A DNA stretch of 64,000 nucleotides from Toxorhynchites rutilus septentrionalis (taxonomy: Eukaryota; Arthropoda; Insecta; Diptera; Culicidae). The stretch covers positions 72,024,042-72,088,041 of the forward strand of contig NC_073746.1 of NCBI RefSeq assembly GCF_029784135.1, written 5' to 3'. The notes below the pieces were generated by a model. The model saw only the letters and a program-made list of their open reading frames with translations. It did not search any database and was not told where the DNA came from. Made by a program: the position numbers and the translations under genes. Shown in pieces: positions 58,801-64,000 of this stretch. The number at the start of each line of letters is the position of its first letter. Within the stretch, counting starts at the first letter, position 1.

Positions 58801-61800
58801 AGCACCTCTCCATTATAGTGGCAGTTTGTCAAACCTGGCCAAAGCCTTAATAAACGGAAGGAGGCATTTTTGCAGGAACTTTTCTCTATACATTTTCGAG
58901 TTCATTGTCTTGATTATGACGAGATCCATGGTTTTCTGTCCGCAGCTGCAAATTCCTTGCCAACTCAGGAGCTTCCTGGCAAGTTTATTAACGAAAACGA
59001 ACTTCAATTTGCTGGGGACAGCTTCTCTGGCGGTGGCTTTATAGAATTTCCGGGCTGGGAGCTGTCCAAAATCCATCTTCACGTACCTTTCGTCGTTCAT
59101 CAGTATGCATCCTTCGTAATTTGTCAAAACCTTCTTGTACAACCTTCGAGCTCTTGGCCTCCAGATTTTGCTTCAGCGTCCTGTTTGGCTCCTTGCAGGC
59201 AGGGAAACTACCTTAACCTTCGCGTATGATATAATTTTCGAAAGAGCGAACTAAATGCAAACGCTTCGGTGGGTCACGCATTGTGTAATTGCACTACTCT
59301 GCTGAGCGTCTTGGCGCCGTGAGATATGCGAGCGTTTATAAACAGATGTGACCATAACAGGGAAATCTCGCTTGGCTTGGGTAAACGGGTAGGCGAAAAT
59401 ATACAATTGTCTAAGCTAGCGATTGGTTAGCGATTATACAGTGGAAGTCAAATTTTTACCGGAGTAACGTCGTTTTACTCTAGCGATCCGAAAGCCCAGG
59501 CATAACATGGCGACCGTGAACAAGTCTTTGTCGAGGTCTGCCCGTTCGTTTAACAATTGCATAATATTATGTAATAGAGTATTACATTGGCACATTGGTT
59601 TGGGCCCTTTCGGTTTGAGAATCATTGAAAACACTATAATCAGGGTAAATAAGCTTGCAACTTCGACAACGCATGGGTGAAGTTCATTGGTAGAAATATC
59701 GAAGATCACTGTAGGATAAACGGCATTATTTTTAATCATTCTACACCATACTGATCACAGGTGAATACTTTAGTGGGACGTCAAAAACGTTCTCCTTTGA
59801 AGAGACTGCAAATTAGTTACCAACTCGGCAGAGACTGGAAGAAGGATTTGAAAATCTACATGATAATGTACTACACGACGACTCCACGTTCTACAACGGG
59901 GAAGACGTCGATGAAGTCTTTATTGGAAGGGCAATAAGGTTCAAGTTATTCTTCCATTTTCGGATTAGATCATACGGTTCTGACGGAGAACTTTACTCCA
60001 TGGAACAAAATACACAGTTGTAACGGATGTTCAATAAAAAATGAGAATTTCTTCAGTGATACAGTAAAAAAAAATAATTCAAGCAATTCAGTATTTTTTG
60101 TTTAAAACATAACGGTTGTTTTTCAAAAAAAGGCAGTGAATGTTGTCAAAGGGGCCGTGCTTAGCCGTACGGCGCAACTTGGTGGAGATGCTCTCACAAG
60201 AGCGCTGGGCGGTACTGACATCCATCTTCCGGATGCAAATCCGAATCCTCGTGGTCAGCTGCTTGGTGTCCGTGGCCCGCCAATTATTCATGTACACCAG
60301 GGTACTGAGGGAGCCGAAAAAATCCTCGATCGGACGGCACTGGGGCAGTTGGTCGGGTTCCTTTTCTTTGGTACATACAGTATCTGTTTTTCCTCGAGGC
60401 ACGCCATCGTCTTCTTGGCGTAATGGGAAGACGCCTTGTCCGGTCACAAGACGTACTTCCCATCAGAATCATACTCCTCTAAGAACGGAATCAGAATCTT
60501 CTCCAGGCATCCTCCTGGTATACCTTTGGTTGATGACAAGTCTGCTCGGCTTGTTAAAAAAGGACTTTGAAATCCCTTTGTAGGAGATTGTAATAAACAG
60601 CATAACTTTCCTCTCAAATTTATGCTTGTATTTATACTTCACCCCGCGGGTGTGGACGCCTTGTCGCAAGTATAGTACCGATCATTGTCGACTTTGACAG
60701 CGGAAAATAACTCTCGCCCCGCGATAATTCTTCGTCGTCCACCGGCACTGAGACTTCACGGTCGCTATTTGCTCGTCCGTGTACTCTGTGGCTTTTTCTT
60801 TTTCAGAGATTCCTTTTTCTTTTTCGTCATCATCTTCGCCGGACGGCGACTACCGGTCTTCCGCTCGAAGATCCGGGATGCCAGGATCCGGTAAACAGTG
60901 CTCACCAGCACATTTTCGTCCCGAAAGTGGTCTACTGTAAACTTTTTTCCTTTACTTCCATGGCGCTCGCGGAGTGCTTGTTGTTTCGACGCCATATTTG
61001 ATCGAACTGACCACCCGAGCGAAAAGAAACGAGCAATCCGTTTCTAGGGAGTTCAAATAGCAATTCTCTCGGTGAGAACAAAAATTACGCTTTTTGTTTT
61101 ATTTACAGAAAGGTATTGAAATCATTCTCATTTTTTATTGAACACCCGTTAGTTCGATCGGGCCCTACACCCAAAATTAATATTTTGCACATTTTTTGAC
61201 ACATTATATTAAATGATCTTAAAAAATTCATTAAACGTGTTATCCACACATACTGGTACACCATTGACTCAAGCGAAAGGCGAGCTTGAGTATAATATAT
61301 ATGCCATATAAATAATCTCTCTTTTACATGGAAGGTGTTTTCTGTGAGTAAAAGAAGATCCAATTGTATTTTATAATGTGGTGTAACATTCTCCTACATT
61401 GATACGACAGCACCATTGCTTATAAGGATAGTGTGGTTCTGTGGAACAGCCTTGCAACCCAGCCGGGCTTGGTTGATTATCTGCTTAGCACCGTTTGGGT
61501 TTCTTTTGACGTGGGACTACGTCTAACCGGATTATATGGGGGGTGAAATGAAAACCTAAACACATAACATGCAGGAAAAAATGAAAGATTCCAAATGCTT
61601 ATAACTCGAACATATCTTGCTGGATCGGAAAGATATTTGCATCAATTGATACAGAATATTTCTACGCTTCTATCGCAATTAAAAAAATGTTATTTTTCAT
61701 TAGATAAACAATTGAATAACTGTAAAATGTTAAGCGTTATCTAAACGCCCTAACTACCTAGTTTTGATTGGCCCGATTTACGGTTTCCCCAACACAGCCA

Positions 61801-64000
61801 TCAAAACCAAGCAGCCTTGGGGAAATCGCATTGCAAATACATGAAAGTATGGGGACTTTTGTTCTCACCGAAATGTGTTCCCTAACACAGACTTCAAACC
61901 TATGGAGCGAAGCAAAAATTGGCATTGCAAATTCATGCAGGTCGGGGGTATTTTTATTCCAACTGAAATATATTTCACTAACACAGACTTTAAGTCTATG
62001 GAGCGTGGGGATATTGTCATTGCAAATACATGCAAGTCGGGGGCTTTTTTGTTCCGACTAAAATGTGTTTCCCCAACACAGTCTTCAAAACCAAGGTGTC
62101 TGGGGAAATTGGTATTGAAAATTCATGCAGGTCGGGTGTATTTTTCTTCCATTAGTTCAAAACTAAGCAGTGTTAGAGAAATCGGCATTGCAAATACATG
62201 AAAGTCAGGGGCATTTTTGTTCCGACTGAAATGTGTTTCCCTAACACAGGCTTCAAATCCAAGGAGCGTGGAGAAGTTGGCGTTGCAAATACATGTAAGT
62301 CGGGGACATTTTTGTTCAGACTGAAATATGTTTGTCTAACACAGACTTCAAAACCAAGATGATCATACCAAACGTAAAAGGACTGTCATTGAATTTGCTC
62401 GTAACGAAGAACATAATCTATCATGATGCATGAATTGACCTTACATGGCATTATACAGTCTTTTTATCCACAAAACAAATATATTGAACTCAATTGAATT
62501 CGAAAATTGTTTCATTCAATCAAACATTTAATCAGTGAAAAAAATTATTGCTAAGCTAAGGTAGACCCACGTCAACCTTGCGGTTATATCATAGATATAA
62601 CCCACCCATTTTTTGGATTCAATTCCAAGCAATTCCAATTCCAAGTCATTCAGTCTGAGAGAATGAAGAATCCGCATACAAACATTTCAACACTTTTCAA
62701 AACAAGTGCTTCCATTTGTGCATTTGGTGTATTGGATCTGAATGTTGACTTGAACATCCTGAAGGAAAATATGAAGCAAGGTATCAACAAAATGTGATGG
62801 AATCAAGGATTCAAGTTTTGCCAAGACAATGACTCAGAGCTCAAGACATATAAGGTTCGCACATGGTTACATCACAATTACTCAAAAGTTATTGATATTC
62901 CTCCAAAATCTTCCGACATGAATCCCACTAAAAAACTGAGGAAGTTATATGTGTAGGGAATTTAGAAACCATTAAATTTCTAAAAAGAACGATTTTAGAA
63001 ATCACATTGATAAATATTCCTTCCGAATACACCAAAAAACACGTATATAAGGCCAATAACAGCTAAAGATAGTTGCAATGAACAAGGGATACCATACTAA
63101 GAGATTTCAACCAGCGTATGATTATGAGTTTGAGTCACATACATCAGCATACACATTCGCCATTTTTAGAGAAATAAAAACCATTATTCTGAAAACAGAT
63201 ATCAAACCTTTTAACTCTCCTATGACACTATGACTTTATCTAAATAGAATGTTCCGAAAGTTTGTTTTCGACTTTCAAAAGAAAGGAAAAGAGATCTGCA
63301 TGGTTCAGTACGAGCCAGTTTGAGCCACTATATAATCAATATTAGAACTGTTCCGTGGCGTTGCTCATAGTGAGGATTTGATCTCATTAAGAATACAACT
63401 ATAAGAAAAGGAAGGAACTAACTACGAGTCATGAACACAGGAAGAACTATCAAAACAAATATCGATATTTAAATTCAAATGACCACACGAAAGACACGAA
63501 AATCTCGAGTTACCCATATTTATCACGCGTCTTCGAAACATCAACCGACTTATAGTGGAGTTTATGGAAGTCTTCAACCAATGTGTGTATTTCTTGCTTC
63601 AATTGGGCAGATTTCTTCGTTTTGAGCAGGGGCATATGTTTTGCAAGGAAGGCCTTCAAATTTGAACGCCGGTCGCTACTTTCTCTTGATTTTGACTCGG
63701 TTTCTTTTGGGAGAAATAGAAACGAATTAGATTGCATGAAATGTAACAGTTTTGAATACTACCGGATTCCGCTAGGTTTGAATCCGAATATTCTAAACCG
63801 CCAATAAGCGCATCCTCAAGACTGGTTAGAAATTGGAACCTGCTATATCTAAGGGCGTAAAAATCATAACAGATGAAATAATATCTCTGGTACTAAGAAC
63901 ATTTCTCGTTTACTTACTCCTTCTCCACTTCTACGGCGGCTTTGATCAACGATTTCGTTTTATCATCGGCAGTATCCAACCGGTACAATCCCTCAGCGAA
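52891..64000 (-). CDS. Piezo: Piezo mechanosensitive channel, C-terminal half (partial)
   Basis: Piezo forms a trimeric cation channel gated by membrane tension. Exons on the - strand: 64000-63918, 63821-63763, 63703-63514, 57486-57165, 57101-55919, 53485-53269 and 53206-52891. Their 2370 nt form one frame of 789 residues plus stop, open at the 5' side of the window. The last blade unit includes TADVYGYLFLCDFINF and FGFSAFGTQEGDGG. The next exon has VDRALYLRK, WMFFVLPATTERSF, YQIRCGYPARILGNF and WLKMEDIFANVY (anchor), then the PRGQKKGSL linker, the outer helix and the extracellular cap (SLRIGPYEPVYIMSAQ). The last exons give the end of the cap (FPSTISSIAAGGIIGIYS), the inner pore helix, and the cytoplasmic EDLPYVDRVVQLCLDIYLVR and FLYRSPETMIKWTRPK. 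The 6.0 kb intron 57487-63513 and the 2.4 kb intron 53486-55918 are filled with mobile DNA. The three distal exons are less certain than the others. Confidence 0.92.
53725..54217 (-). mobile_element. tRNA-derived SINE in a Piezo intron
   Basis: It is the same family as 1223-1870. On the - strand it starts with the tRNA-like head TAGCCACTTGG..GAGTTCAAACTC and ends in an A tail. A TTTTCAGATTT duplication flanks it (53714-53724 and 54220-54230). It is in the same orientation as Piezo transcription. Confidence 0.78.
54231..55918. other. remainder of a Piezo intron
   Basis: AT-rich with long T and A runs. No exon, ORF of interest or defined repeat is recognised. Confidence 0.45.
57705..57955 (+). 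repeat. GACGTAG-type element, end fragment
   Basis: ATGAATTGACCTAACATAGG, GAAATTGTTTCATTCAATCA, GATTACTAAGCCAACGGTAG and TCCCACGTCAACC reproduce the 3' block of elements A and D, including the terminal motif (57908-57920). The 5' part is absent. It lies in the long Piezo intron. Confidence 0.6.
58560..59220 (-). pseudogene. DD37E transposase relic
   Basis: On the - strand a 109-codon open stretch (59142-58813) gives LMNDERYVKMDFGQLPARKF with the first catalytic Asp, LLSWQGICSCGQKT and FLQKCLLPFIKAL. The next segment, VLQWYSDNEVDYI, is separated from it by a lost WPD-type motif and a stop, and NCFQFRHAAIEEKY replaces the PE-x-RPIEKYW motif. It is decayed, without clear ends, inside the Piezo intron. 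Confidence 0.72.
60023..61149 (-). mobile_element. second DD37E-type element with inverted ends
   Basis: ACGGATGTTCAATAAAAAAT at 60023 matches the complement of the end at 61149 (ACGGGTGTTCAATAAAAAAT). TA flanks each side (60021-60022 and 61150-61151). It lies inside the Piezo intron on the same strand as Piezo. Confidence 0.8.
60088..60995 (-). pseudogene. Tc1/mariner transposase, frameshifted
   Basis: The N-terminus starts at 60995, MASKQQALRERHGSKGKKFT, with STVYRILASRIFERKTGSRR (helix-turn-helix). A central deletion and frame changes follow. The C-terminal part, at about 60390-60088, has LPQCRPIEDFFGSLSTLVY with the catalytic Glu, NNWRATDTKQLTTRIRICIR and STKLRRTAKHGPFDNIH. The group differs from the 12.4 kb element. 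Two catalytic Asp motifs are missing or unrecognisable, so it is inactive. Confidence 0.75.
61508..62604 (+). mobile_element. GACGTAG-type element D
   Basis: GACGTGGGACTACGTC (61508-61523) begins it and GTAGACCCACGTC (62561-62573), plus a terminal hairpin GGTTATATCATAGATATAACC (62582-62602), ends it. The 3' block starting ATGAATTGACC matches elements A and 57705. A tandem array of 95 bp fills the middle. No TATA-plus-initiator block of the A/B type was found. Confidence 0.6.
61780..62360 (+). repeat. tandem array, about 6 units of 95 bp
   Basis: Units start near 61783, 61878, 61973, 62068, 62150, 62236 and 62331 with TTTCCCTAACACAGACTTCA. They share AAGGAGCGTGGGGAAAT, TGGCATTGCAAATACATG and GTCGGGGGCATTTTTGTTCC. 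One unit around 62150 is shortened by a deletion. The first 55 bases are homologous to the 110-bp units at 10966-11540; the second part differs. Confidence 0.85.
62730..63340 (+). pseudogene. Tc1-like transposase C-terminal relic
   Basis: The + strand reads FKFCQDNDSELKTYKVRTWL (second catalytic Asp motif QDND), then YSKVIDIPPKSSDMNPTKKL, where the family has SPDMNPIE with the catalytic Glu; here Lys replaces Glu. After a stop the 3' untranslated part of the element (62945-63320) matches 40710-40265 in the opposite orientation. Confidence 0.7.
63514..64000 (-). CDS. Piezo: three upstream exons, probably Piezo
   Basis: Exons 64000-63918, 63821-63763 and 63703-63514 have clean GT/AG borders and compatible phases. 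They encode a charged stretch: FAEGLYRLDTADDKTKSLIK, then EDALIGGLEYSDSN and KSRESSDRRSNLKAFLAKHM, ending KTRDKYG. No membrane helix is seen. The last exon ends in phase 2 (GG), and the Piezo exon at 57486 starts with the single T needed to complete a codon (GGT). The joined frame stays open with a total length divisible by 3. A long charged linker before the last blade unit is expected in Piezo proteins. A separate gene that ends further downstream remains possible. Confidence 0.65.

Overview
The window looks like a mosquito genome, most likely a culicine of the Aedes type. It is AT-rich and repeat-dense, genes have short exons separated by long transposon-filled introns, and it carries DD37E and DD41D Tc1/mariner elements, which are known from mosquitoes. 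It also holds a sulfakinin precursor whose two [13 protein letters not shown] peptides match the mosquito pattern, a Piezo channel gene and a Tret1-like sugar transporter. All identifications were made by reading the sequence and from family knowledge; no search was run.

Host genes. (1) A possible terminal exon of an unidentified + strand protein lies at 4385-4591, followed by a UTR-like tract with a (TA)n run. (2) A facilitated trehalose/sugar transporter (Tret1/SLC2 type) runs on the + strand at 14111-16093 in five confident exons, with a possible tiny upstream exon at 9248-9292 across a 4.8 kb intron. (3) A 299-residue coiled-coil protein of unknown function is encoded by six exons on the - strand (34029-32833). 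(4) An intronless 185-residue orphan gene has a TATA box, an initiator and a poly(A) signal (41847-42732). (5) The sulfakinin gene is a single + strand exon at 51691-52131. (6) The C-terminal 789 residues of Piezo lie on the - strand from the window end to 52891, convergent with sulfakinin. These genes do not form one pathway: nutrient transport, satiety peptide signalling and mechanosensation are simply neighbours.

Mobile DNA fills most of the rest. It includes a palindromic Tc3-like element split by a tRNA-derived SINE (647-2737), a nearly intact DD37E element (12372-13670) and several decayed relatives, a DD41D element inside an RTE-type LINE (37192-38467), a hAT-like element with an 8-bp target duplication inside a LINE reverse transcriptase (46499-50032), and a Harbinger-like tandem MITE inside that hAT element. 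A second SINE sits in a Piezo intron, and another DD37E element (60023-61149) sits in the 6 kb Piezo intron.

The most unusual signals are three. One is a family of about 1 kb elements bounded by the self-complementary GACGTAGGACTACGTC motif. Two copies (10650-11858 and 20938-21877) keep the same TATA-plus-initiator core promoter, and two copies carry related internal tandem arrays of 110- and 95-bp units. The second is a perfect-length histone-type 3' stem-loop on the - strand at 48068-48053 without a histone gene. The third is a dispersed 33-nt hairpin found six times, with covarying stem pairs and a different microsatellite next to each copy, which looks like the 3' tail of an active retroposon family.
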